From assembly GCF_905475395.1 (NCBI RefSeq), contig NC_058337.1:100000368-100064367 (forward strand): a stretch of 64,000 nt of DNA, given 5' to 3'. The translations under genes were made by a program, and so were the position numbers. This DNA comes from Chrysoperla carnea (lineage: Eukaryota > Arthropoda > Insecta > Neuroptera > Chrysopidae). Positions 12,527-25,299 of the stretch are shown here, in pieces (position 1 is the stretch's first letter; each line of letters begins with the position of its first letter). The notes under the pieces were generated by a model. That model was not told the origin of the DNA and searched no databases. It saw nothing but the letters and a program-made list of their open reading frames with translations.

Positions 12527-12696
12527 TTAATTAAATGAAACGATAAGTTGGGTTATATATTTATTAATAGGCAACTTGTATTACGTATCAGCCATGAAAA
12601 ACACAATATTATACATGTATAACATATACGGAATACAAGTTGCCTATTTATTAATTTTTTAAGTAAACTTTTACATGGACCGTTTCATTTAATTAA
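12527..12696. mobile_element. 170-bp nested palindromic MITE-like element
   Basis: Outer arms TTAATTAAATGAAACG (12527-12542) and its exact complement (12681-12696) enclose a second perfect 17-bp pair, AATAGGCAACTTGTATT (12566-12582) with 12632-12648. Looser pairing continues outward. Size and symmetry suit a small foldback or MITE. No target duplication could be assigned. Confidence 0.7.
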
Positions 12697-13086
12697 TAAT
12701 TTATTGGTTTACGAATGATTTTTAACAACTACGAAACATATTTCACCAGGTTTTAGTAAAAAGTAAATGATTTATTTCATTTCTCTTTATTAGCCAATTT
12801 TTTTACTATATTAAGAATAAAAATAATAATTTTACTGTTGCATGTTAGTGATATACTCTACCTGTCATTAAAATCGCACAAATTAAAGCATTCTAATTGT
12901 TATTGTTACAATTTTTTAACCGGAATTTAATAACATAAAATATACATTCCTATGGATCTAGAAACAAAAATTAATAATAAAAAAATATTTAAGAATATTT
13001 TTTATGTTTAAATGCCCAGAAAAAATATTCCGGAATGGACAGCCTTAGATGTTCAAGAAGTTAATACTTACATATTCCTATCTCTA

Positions 13087-13478
13087 TCCCTATACATATA
13101 TTATAAATGTGAAAGTAAGGATGTTTGTTTGTTTGTTTGTTTGTTTGTTACGCTTTCACGCAAAAACTAGCGAATGGTTTTTAATGAAACTGTACAGCAA
13201 TAAAGCTCATACATCAGAATAACACATGAGCTATAATTTATAAAGATATATAAAAAAAGAAAAAAAATTAAACAGAAATTAAAGGTTTTTATAAAAATTT
13301 TAAATAGTAAATGTCAAACAATTCAGAACCACCTTTTCTAATATACTCAATACTTACCTCTGTAAAGCAATCCCTTCAAGTGTTATGGAAGGGGCATAAC
13401 TGAGTTAAAGAGATGTGGAGGCTATAAAGCGGTGGTTTTTACTCTTGAGCCCAGTGTAGCGGGTGAGTATCAAGCTAG
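13087..13478 (+). mobile_element. Helitron-like non-autonomous element, copy 1
   Basis: Begins TCCCTAT directly after an A, with the subterminal block AAATGTGAAAGTAAGGATGT and (GTTT)n, and ends 'gagtatcaagctag' (CTAG at 13475-13478). A second copy at 37262-37746 shares both ends. Helitrons characteristically start 5'-TC, end CTRR after a short hairpin and insert between A and T. Here the base after CTAG is A, followed by T, so this 3' boundary is less canonical than copy 2. The hairpin (GCCC...GGGT, 13450-13465) is degenerate. Non-coding. Confidence 0.7.
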
Positions 13479-14459
13479 ATCGAAAAGAAAAAAATAGAAA
13501 ATATTATAAAACTATATTTCGGATGTGTACGGTATAGAAAAATATACCTATATAAAGAAAATCAATCAAAGTGGAAATGATGCGATGAATGAATTGAATA
13601 TTATTCCATATAAAATAAAAAAGGATAAAACACAACAATAATATCCTTTTTATAAAATACAAAATCATATACAACCTACCTAGTACTATAATATAATAAG
13701 GTTATTAAATCTTTTATTTTTTTTTTTTATTTTATAAAAAAAAATATATATAAATAAGTTTATTAGGAAAAAAATTATAAAAAAACAAAAACTATGCACC
13801 TTAAAAAAACAATAAATCCATAACTAACGATCTAAACAATAATTTATTAATTATTTTAACATCATTATAATACATACAAATCATATAATTGACTAACTAT
13901 AATAATTAATTCATTAAAAAAAACATTTTTTTATGAAATAATTAAAGTCCCTATTATTATTTAGTTTTTTTTTTTTTTAATATACCTACCTGAAAACTTC
14001 TTAGGTAGCTTAATAACTTCACAATAATTATCACTTGGTTCACCCCGAAGGTAGTACCTACAACCATTTTTTTAAATAATATTATGACGATATATTATAT
14101 ATCAAAAAGAGTGGATTCCTTAAAGAAAAGACGTCGAGAACCATTTTCTTTATTAATTTTTAATTAATTCATTATTTTTTCCCTCTACCTAATAACATAT
14201 TTTTCCCATTAAAAAAAAAAAAAAAGAAAATTTCAACCCTCATACCATTCCAACAAAATGAAAAATTCAACTTTGCCCAAGAGCAATAATTAGTAATCGG
14301 CCGAAGCATAAAATTATAATTAAAATTATTTCTTCTCCTGTTTTATTATTATTTTTTTTCAGTATACATTTTTTTTTTTCTACAGAAAAAATATTATAAC
14401 GTAAAACCGACAAAAACGCGCAAACGTTATAGTTAATAAAAGATAGATACAAGTAATAT
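13479..14459. other. Low-complexity AT-rich interval
   Basis: Long A and T runs (13720-13800, 13965-13980, 14210-14225) and no supported gene. The 61-aa ORF at 14267-14452 (-) has only low-complexity composition. Confidence 0.5.
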
Positions 14460-16650
<2,191 letters not shown>

Positions 16651-16731
16651 GAACCACTTTACGGCGGTGGACCACACTCGCCAGAACTAGATGGAATCCC
16701 GCCATTAATGCAATGTGGAGGTCCCGAGTAG
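16651..16731 (+). other. In-frame 26-codon extension after the Sox stop codon
   Basis: Directly after TGA (16648-16650) the same frame runs 26 codons, EPLYGGGPHSPELDGIPPLM and six more residues, to TAG at 16729-16731. It is 54% G+C (44 of 81 bases counted), like coding sequence here, and the composition collapses to almost pure A/T right after the TAG. The residues (Pro, Gly, Leu, Ser) look like Sox C-terminal sequence. This fits stop-codon readthrough or a recently acquired premature TGA. The TGA is followed by G, not the C seen in the leakiest insect contexts. Confidence 0.5.
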
Positions 16732-18789
16732 TGTGAACTTTTTTTTAAATAATTTTTTTTGCAAATTTGTTATATATTTTTAAATATATTTAAATGTTGG
16801 GTGATTTTAAGTTTTCTTTCTTGTAATTATTTTCTTAAAATCGAAATTATTTGCAAAACACTTGGATATATATTTTGTCATAAGTCCAGACTGATCTTAC
16901 AAAAAAAAAAGAAGGAATGTGTGAACAAATTTCGATTTTAAGAAAAGTTGTGATTAATTTTTCCAATTTTAATTATTAAGAGACGTACCGACAAGCTTTA
17001 TTTATTTAAAGCTGTACTTTTTGTTTTAAAAAAAGAACAGTTTTTGATTTTAATTATGTAAAAAACAAACATTCCATTTTGAAATCTCTTTCGTCAAAAA
17101 ACTTACCTAACCAGTATTCTTCTTGGAAATTTTTTAATTTATTATATATTTTTTTTTTGGAATACAAAAAAAATAATTAATTGTAAATAATTATTGCGTA
17201 AATACGATTTAATTTAGACGTAAAAAATTATTATTTGTATATTTGGTTTATTTTGAGACCTGATTTAAAACAAAAATTTGTTTTTTTTAATTAAATTTTT
17301 TATTAAATCGACTACAAGAAAAAACTACCAAAAATTCAGGTTAAATTATTGAGAAAAAAATTGAATTTATGTGTAAATATTATAAATATATTATATGGAA
17401 AATTATTTAATATAATTTTGAATTAAAAAAATAAAAAATACTAATTCAGGGTACAACTGCGACAAATTTTTTTTTGTCCTTTTTGTTTTTCAAAATTATA
17501 CTAAATGATTTTATTTTTTGGAAAATAATTAAGTTTTTTTAGATAAACAAAAGCCATCAATTTTTAATTTTGTAAATATTTTTACTATATTATTATTATT
17601 TTTTTGTTGTTATTGGAAAGATTTTTTCCGTCGCTTCATAAATTTTTGTTTTATTTAATAAAATTTCCAAAAATTTTATTAAATAAAATAATCCCGACGG
17701 GAAAAATATTTTGAATAAAAATAATTTTTGTCATCAAAAAATTGCTTGTACAAATTTCTTATATATAAATAAAACAAAAATTATTATTAAATATTTAAGA
17801 AAAATGACAAAATGCTACAAAAATAATGTTTTTTTGTTGTATTTTTTCCAAAATGTTATGTTCGAATATTTGTGTACATTTTTTTTGATTGTGTTCATTG
17901 ATAAATTGATAGATTTTGATGGATGATTATATAAATATTAAAAAAAAAACACAATACAAAAAAATAAAAATAAATAAATCAAGTATAATTAAATATAAGA
18001 AAATTTTGTGAATATTAATTAATAAGTTAAAATAATTAATTAAAGAAAAATTGATTTTTAAATTTGCTTTGCTTTTTTATTTCTATTTTATTTTCAGAAT
18101 AAGTTTTTAATGAATTTCGATCCTGTGTCCCAAACGAACTTCTTGGAATCGCGATAAGTATTTGAAAAATTTATTATCTATTGATTATTAATTATAGTAT
18201 GGCGTTTAATGGCAAAAATTTTGCTAAATTTAAAATATAATTATGTTTTCCTATCGGACAAGTTCTTGCTTCTCGGGCACAACAGAAAATCAAACATTAT
18301 TAGTTATTTTTTCCATAATTAGAGTTAGAAAGTTTAATTCAAATCATTAGTGGAGTCAAAAAATTGTCAGGGTTGTTAACTTGAAAAAATTAAATTATTT
18401 TATTTCGATTCTTATTACTAAATTGCCAAAAAATTAACTCATAATTAATTTATTTCTAATTTTCAGTTTTCGGTTTAAGTAAATGTCATCGAATTAAGAT
18501 TTTTATTTTTTAATTTATTGTCAATAGTGCAGTAATCATTGGATTTAGTTCTAATTCACGATATTTTGTCATGACTCTTAATTATAAAACTATTTATTTT
18601 TGATAGTTTTCATGTAAACGTCAGAATTATCGTTTATAAATTTAAGTTTAAAGAAGGAATCGAAAGTAACCGCTGAAGCGATGGTGTGACGAGTTCGTAG
18701 TGTTTACGGAAAAGAACACTTTGTGGGAAGAACATGGGATAGCGAAGGCTTAGGATTGCTATTTTATGGAATCTGCGGGAGAGGCCTTT
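16732..18789 (+). other. Very AT-rich downstream region, probable 3' UTR in part
   Basis: No supported gene. Composition falls abruptly after 16735 to A/T runs with several AATAAA-like signals (for example 17715-17720), so the Sox 3' UTR probably ends within this interval, but the cleavage site cannot be chosen. A strong hairpin lies at 17621-17707. A polypyrimidine-AG near 18080-18098 (TTCTATTTTATTTTCAG) looks like a splice acceptor but no partner was identified. From about 18650 to 18789 composition is less AT-rich, of unknown origin. Confidence 0.4.
17621..17707. repeat. 87-base nested hairpin downstream of the Sox gene
   Basis: Inner arms TTTTATTTAATAAAATTT (17649-17666) and 17671-17688 are exact complements with a 4-base CCAA loop. 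Outer arms ATTTTTTCCGTCG (17621-17633) and CGACGGGAAAAAT (17695-17707) pair at 12 of 13 positions. The two-tier symmetry is unlikely to be chance even in AT-rich DNA. It may be a tiny foldback element or an RNA structure if transcribed in the Sox 3' UTR. Confidence 0.8.
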
Positions 18790-20381
18790 TAGCCCAGGAG
18801 CTGTCAATCTAAAAAGTTCCCTCATACGTGCATATATTTTTTTTTTTTTAAATAGATAGTTTAAAACTATAGGAATTCGAAACGGTAGGTTTGCGTGGTT
18901 TTGCAAAGCCGAAAAAATGTTTAAAAAAATTAATTATTAAAAAAATCGATAAATGTTTGTCTCTCATGTTGTGAAATGGTTTGCCTAAAGTATATTCTAC
19001 AGAAAATTTCATTATCTTTCAGAAAAAATTTACGCAAACCAATTTTTTTAGCCGGGAGAGTCAGGCAAGCCTTTTAAAGTGTGTGATGAGGGAGGAAATT
19101 TCTCCCTCATTACGTAACATGATTTTTTTTTTTTTTATTTTGTTCCTTGCAGTGTCTACTTTAAGATTATCTTGGTTTGCGGGCTCAGAAACGGCCGGAA
19201 ATGTCCAGCAAACCAGCTTAAAGTTCATCTACTCTGAACTCATTTTCAATAAATTAATTTCTATTTCGATTAATTTCGATTCCAGCAACATTCCTCCATG
19301 TTGGAAAACCTTGTCGCAGAAAACTTTGCGTACAATATTTGTAAATACAATGTGGCAAAATGCCACTGAACCTCTGTGTGTCGTATATGAACCCACTGAA
19401 TGTGGATGGCAATTGAATAGCGACAATAAGTTAGAACCGTTATGGTACAAAGGCCCAGCGGCACCTTCAAAAGTAGAAGAAATTTTGCGAGCAGAAATTA
19501 ATACCGAAGAATCAGAGGAAGAGAGTGAAGAAGATAAAGAATCAACAAATAGAAATCATTGGAGTATTGATGAAATTGACTTCGATGATTAATGATATAA
19601 ACTATGTTTGACTTTGATGATCAATAAAATAAACTATGTTTTAGCATTAACAATTGATAATTGTTTTCACTCTATTAAATTATTAAATCCATCCAAAATA
19701 AAAATTTCCTATTATTCCTTTAATTATATTTACCCTTTCATTATTTCAAATCGTAAAAACAACAAGACGTCATATCCTATATGAAGTTCGTACTAAAGTA
19801 TATCAAAAGAAAATATAGAAAAGTAATTTTGTAAAATAAAAGTATTTAATAGAAAATAAAAAATAAAAATCACCATAAAACAATAGTAATTTTACAACGA
19901 AACATTTATTCTAGTTTATATTTATTGAAAATGAGTTCAGAGTAGATGAACTTTAAGCTGGTTTGCTGGACATTTCCGGCCGTTTCTGAGCCCGCAAACC
20001 AAGATAATCTTAAAGTAGACACTGCAAGGAACAAAATAAAAAAAAAAATCATGTTACGTAATGAGGGAGAAATTTCCTCCCTCATCACACACTTTAAAAG
20101 GCTTGCCTGACTCTCCCGGCTAAAAAAATTGGTTTGCGTAAATTTTTTCTGAAAGATAATGAAATTTTCTGTAGAATATACTTTAGGCAAACCATTTCAC
20201 AACATGAGAGACAAACATTTATCGATTTTTTTAATAATTAATTTTTTTAAACATTTTTTCGGCTTTGCAAAACCACGCAAACCTACCGTTTCGAATTCCT
20301 ATAGTTTTAAACTATCTATTTAAAAAAAAAAAAATATATGCACGTATGAGGAAACTTTTTAGATTGACAGCTCCTGGGCTA
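18790..20381. mobile_element. TA-flanked DNA element with about 460-bp TIRs
   Basis: Near-identical inverted arms at 18791-19254 and 19920-20380 surround a 665-bp centre. The termini read GCCCAGGAGCTGTCAATC and are flanked by TA on both sides (18790-18791, 20380-20381), consistent with a TA target duplication as in Tc1/mariner-type elements, although TIRs this long are atypical for them. Each arm contains the same ~88-aa open frame beginning MPKVYSTENF. The arms differ by only a few substitutions and A/T-run indels, so the element is young or kept homogeneous by gene conversion. The centre carries the coding remnant at 19286-19592 and a downstream AATAAA. No transposase with a DDE core was found, so it appears non-autonomous. 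Confidence 0.85.
19286..19592 (+). pseudogene. C-terminal coding remnant inside the long-TIR element
   Basis: The open frame of 18981-19592 enters the unique centre near 19255. After a polypyrimidine-AG at 19281-19285 it encodes NIPPCWKTLSQKTLRTIFVN, then VYEPTECGWQLNSDNKLEPL, WYKGPAAPSKVEEILRAE and a Glu/Asp/Ser-rich acidic tail ending EIDFDD. The composition and the TEPxxVxxPTxCGW...LxPxWxxGPAAPxxV pattern recall the region just before CXC-type cysteine clusters in proteins that often travel with insect transposons; the cysteine cluster itself is absent. This likeness is from memory and weak. The AG looks like a splice acceptor, so this may be the last exon of an element-borne or captured gene whose earlier exons were lost. 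The stop is followed by AATAAA at 19624-19629. Confidence 0.45.
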
Positions 20382-21765
20382 TTTGTGCAACGATTGGGTT
20401 GTTAGGCTTTATTATTATTATAAATTTCAGTTTATATGTTGATGAATCTATTTCTTATGCAGTTTAATTTTAACGACATCCTTAAGCGAGACCATAAAAA
20501 CATTTTCAATTCATATTAAAGTAAAAAAATTAATTTATTTTTATTTTATAAATACGGTGCTTATCTTCTTATTTTGTTTTTAAAAAATATCTATTTCTTC
20601 AGGAATATAATTAGGATTTTACGATTAGGTACATTGGCAATCACCTGCAAATACTTTTTTTTTTTTTAATTTTATGTTTTTTATTTCAATATTTAAAGAG
20701 AATTGCCGTTCAATAAATTGATAATCGATTGATACAATATTTAGGTATAGGACTTGAATAAAAATTAATTGAAAACTTTTCAGAATTAAATTTAGTTTTC
20801 TTCATTTCACAGAATTTAAATAAAATTCTGGAAACTGCTACTCAAAATAAAAGTTGAATTGATATAGTATTTTTTTTTGAAAATTTTTGTAACGAAATTT
20901 CTCATTTCTTTTATCGAATGGCGATAATTTACGAGAAATTTTACATTTCTGTAAAATACATTTAAGTTTTATAAATTATGAGTTTTAAAATCTTATTATA
21001 TCCATTCTGATATCTTTCGAAACGATAGGGAAAAAGATAAAAATATTTTTTTGTTATTTTTCAAGGAATTTTTTCTGGCATGTAGATACAAAAATGCCAA
21101 AAAAGTTAAATATTTAGAAAATAAATATTTTCAATATGGATATATAGGAAAGTATTATTTTTTATGAAATTCAAACAGAGGCAGCTATTGCAATAAAAAT
21201 AAACTGATAGGTATTAAATCGGATAGTCGGGAAATCAAATTATAATTTTTTAAATTTGATCTTTTTGATTTTTGAGAACTGCTGCTAGGCTTTATTTGAT
21301 TTTAATTTGAAAATAACCACCATGAATTTAACTTTTTAATTTTATTTTAAAATGTGTGCCTTAACTTTTCGGTTCGAATTGGCTTAATTCCATAAGCCAG
21401 TTAAGACTAAAAAATTTTCACAATGATTCTTTGTTTCAGACGCAGAAATATAGCTCAAAACTTCTTTAAATACATAATTCTATGAGTAAAATTGATTTGA
21501 CAGTAAAATCATAAAGTTTGTTTCATTGTTTGTAGCTAAACTACCCTGAGAAAACTGTATTTTTTCATTGACATTAGGTATTAATTTTTCTGAAAACAAA
21601 ACTGGGTATTGCTCTACTAACACAATACATGGTATTTTAGAACTATACGTGCAATATCCGTAATTTTCCCGTAGCAATACATATTTTATCCACAACGAAA
21701 CTCGCTATGTAGTATTTGGAATTTTGATAGGAAAATTACTTTTTTCTCATTGTATTAATAGAGTA
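20382..21765. other. AT-rich non-coding interval
   Basis: No gene, repeat family or structure recognised. The ORF at 21480-21695 (-) has no domain. Confidence 0.45.
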
Positions 21766-22041
21766 GACCCACGGTAATCCGGCACCACTTGTAATCCGAC
21801 ATAACTATAAAGATAATTACAATACAGATTTATTATAATTACATGAATTCTCCATGACTGAAATTAGAACATGATTGAAATCTTATCATTTGGATATGTA
21901 ATTTGTTGGATATTAAAAGGTATTATTTTTCAAAAAATTCCGGACTACAGGGGGTTTGTCCTAGTACTATATAGTCCGACAAATTCGATAATTCGGCATC
22001 ACCTTGCAAAACGAATTGTTGGATTATCGCGGGAGCACTTT
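21766..22041. mobile_element. pogo/Tigger-like MITE fragment
   Basis: The left side reads GACCCACGGTAATCCGGCAC and 'cttgtaatccgacat'; the right side, read in reverse complement, begins GTGCTCCCGCGATAATCC. The 'GGTTATCCGGxxxx / ATAATCCGACA' style is typical of pogo/Tigger-type terminal repeats. Internal copies of the phrase 'tagtccgacaaattcg' reinforce it. Only imperfect TIRs remain and there is no transposase. The 62-aa ORF over it is non-coding. Confidence 0.5.
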
Positions 22042-23089
22042 AAATTACTAAAATTATAATGGGGGCTCTCCTGTCCGTTTAAGTCAAAACAATCTTGTCT
22101 TTTGGTCATAGATCCTTTCATATTTTTGGTTAATTTTACAATATCGGCTCGATCATCTTAATTCATAGTTTTTTTTTAGATTTGGATTGAAATATGTTTT
22201 AAGTAGCTACGGGAAAAGCTAAGTAGGTATGTGCATTTTGTAAGTTCTATACGATTTAATTCCAGCAAATGTGTTAAAAAACTTGCTTCTAGCTATTTTA
22301 ATTATTTTGAAATAGGAATAAAATCTATCTTCTTTAGAGAGTTATTGCATTTTCGAGCGAAATTTATTTTTAGTAAGTACGAATTTTAACAAATATATGT
22401 TTAGTTTTGTTTCTCCAAAAAATATCACATATTGTAAAGATTTTAGAATACCAAATTTATCTCAGCTTCAGATATGGTGACATCTACAAGTCACAGTTAT
22501 AATCATTTTTACAAAAGGTTACAAACACAATGATAACTCCTAAAATATTTATCCATAGGATTAATAAAATTGTTTAAACACAATCTGAATATACTAGCGA
22601 ATTTCAATTTATTCGGATAATTTTGCTTTAGAAAAACTTTGGACAGTGAAATCTATTGAATATTTTTAAGGTTTGATGTATTTTGCTCTTGGCTGACATG
22701 CTCACGTTTTGCGGTAGGTATTGATACTAATAAAATAATATCATATAGACCATGAGTTACCTAAGTCCATAAGCTTGTGGAAATTTGGTACGATAGTGTG
22801 AATCAAGTATAAATAATAACTTGAATCGTAAGCCAATTTTTAAGCCAGCATATATTTTTTGGAATTATTTACAAGAAATCAAAATTTGTATTAACGTATC
22901 TATCTACTGACAAAGATTGGCAAATATTTTATAACACCATCAGCTTAAAATTAATATTATCATCTTACTTTAAGAAAAAGATAATAGAATAAGAAATGCA
23001 ATAACCTTTTGACCGACGCTTTATACATCAGTGTTTATTCGTCACCCAACAATGTAAAAATTGCATCTTCGTTTACTTGGGTGTCGGAA

Positions 23090-23600
23090 AAATGTTTTCC
23101 GAAAGTCCTCTAAAAATGAGCGGTGTTATAAGTTTGTGTATCTGTGAGTCTGTGTGTGGCGTCGTACCTCCTAGAGGAATAAAGATATTTTGATTTTTTG
23201 TTCGTTTGAAAGTTTCAAGTGCCTACGAGTTTAGGGTTGCGTGCGTAGTCAATAATAACTAGAAAAGATGTGATGATCTTCTAAAGGATGAGTTGATTTT
23301 CTTGAACATAGCTAAGAAAACTCTCAATTAAAATACCTTTTAAAAATATGAAAATCTGTTCTTACGTTTAGGAGAAACGAACCGATTAGAAGTGATTTTA
23401 TGACGGGAATAGGTCTTTTCGCCCTAAAAAAATCCTTAAAATTTTAGCTTGATTCGTTTTTAAGTTATAGCGTTGACAATCGGACAACCCGAATGGGATT
23501 CTTTGGGTGATTTTATGTAGGTATCAATCTTAAGCGTTACAGACTTGGGACTAAATTGAGTATACCTTGATATAGTTCATATATACAGGGTAGGTACAAT
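23090..23600 (+). repeat. Family B repeat fused to a partial family A copy
   Basis: 23090-23270 belongs to family B ('ctgtgagtctgtgtgtggc', 'cgtacctcctagaggaat', 'ttcgtttgaaag', 'gagtttagggtt'). From about 23440 to 23600 the sequence becomes family A 3' end ('ttttagcttgattcgttttt', 'gcgttacagacttgggac') and ends in the A-type hairpin TATACCTTG...CAGGGTA with a wobble pair. Non-coding. Confidence 0.65.
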
Positions 23601-24859
23601 AAAACACAGATGAACCAACGGTTATATAAATCTCGATATATAATAATTTGAATAATATTTGATTTAATACTCATTTGAAATGTTACATTTATTGAAGGCT
23701 GCTGCCGTTTAAAGTTATTTCATAATTTAGAAAAAAAAAACTTTTAAGTGCGCTTATCACGCGATGGGGGAAGAGCTAAGAAGTGCAAAGCGTCCTTGCT
23801 GACTCATGCAGAACTTTTTAAGGACAACATTTACAGTATCTACAAACAAAGGTTTGACTTGTTGCCAATAAATCCAAAATGTATTTTTTCCGCTGTCTCT
23901 TTATAATTAGGTCTCAATTTCCCTATAAGTCTGGATTTATTGGATATAAGTATAATCCTCAACAAATTAATCATCATATAACTCCATTAATAGTATCTTC
24001 ATATTAAATAATTTTTGATATTCTCAATGGACCATTTTTCACATACAAGTAATTAATTTTGAATTATTGTGAACAATATATATATATATATTTATGGACA
24101 TAGCGAAAGCCGACTGTCTGTAATAAAAACTGACAACTGTGTGTGTAATGTATGTATACATAGTACCTATACTCTGTACATATTTATACATTGCAGCAAT
24201 ACGCATCGGGGAAAATATCATCCCCCTTTTTTTTTGTGTTCATCTAATAAATTATTTGATTTTAGGGCGTCAATGTTTAATAAACCCTAATCATAAACAT
24301 ATGATTATGCAACGGTTTCCCACACTGTGTACTATGTACTCAACATTAATTTTATTTGAATTTTCTATTTGATTTTATTATAGATCACTTAAAATATGAT
24401 TATTTAAAATACACTTTGATTTTGATTGCAGTAAAAAATCTTTCTGTTTGTTTTTGTTTTTAGCAAAACTTATAGTTTAGTTTAGTCTTAAATCGATGGT
24501 AGAATTTCTCAAAAATTTTGTCAAATATTATAATTATCTCGCGTGATTGCTTTTGCCAGATTTCTTTAATTGGTGGATATTATTTTGGGAAGTCAATAAA
24601 ACGATTTAATAGATTTTCGGTATAAAATTGCTTTCAAATAATTTTCTTTTTCAAAATAACTACCTCAACCCGTGAGGAATTCTGATACGGGTCGGGGTGA
24701 TTAATTTGATTAAGCAGTAAGCGGTACCTGTGGCTAAAAACAGGCTTAAGAAATAATATAGGTATAAGTGATAAATATCGACAGTATTTTACTCCTTTTT
24801 TATTTATAAGCAATTTTATTACAGATAAGATATCCAAATTTCACAATGAACAAAATTAA

Positions 24860-25200
24860 TTTTTTAACCCCCTAACCAAGAATAGGGATTTTCAAAATAA
24901 GTTTGAACGCTGTGTGTGTGTGTGTGTCAATCTGTCTGTCTGTATGTGGCATTGTATCGCCTAAGCAAAGGAACCAATTTTGATATTTTTTATTTCGTTT
25001 GAAAGGTAATTTTATAGAAAGTGTTTTTAGCTATGTGCGAGTTCAAGTGCGAGTTTAGGGTTTAAGCAACTAAAATACAGGCCATGATTCTCAAAATCAG
25101 TTCAGTTTGGAGAAAGCTCGAAGGAAAAAGGTAATTTAATGGAAAGTGTCCTTAGATATGTTTCAAGTGTGAGTTTAGGGTTCCGTACCCGAAAAATTGG
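24860..25200 (+). repeat. Dispersed repeat family B, copy
   Basis: Starts near 'aaccccctaaccaagaatag', then a (GT)n tract at 24911-24927, 'ctgtctgtctgtatgtggca', 'cgcctaagcaaaggaacc' and 'gagtttagggtt' (twice, near 25060 and 25165). The same order of blocks is seen at 23.1, 32.1, 36.4 and 61.7 kb. Non-coding, recognisable as a widespread insect repeat style. Confidence 0.7.
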
Positions 25201-25299
25201 TCGTTTTCACTTGTAATATTATGTCTCTAACCTGTTATTTCCCAAGCGATTCATTTTTAGAGTGTGAGTCTATTTTTCGTCCTGAAGTCCAGAACGACT

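Noticed and set aside
19906..20190. 94-aa minus-strand ORF identical to the start of the plus-strand ORF at 18981
   Set aside because: It is the opposite TIR of the same element, not a second gene.
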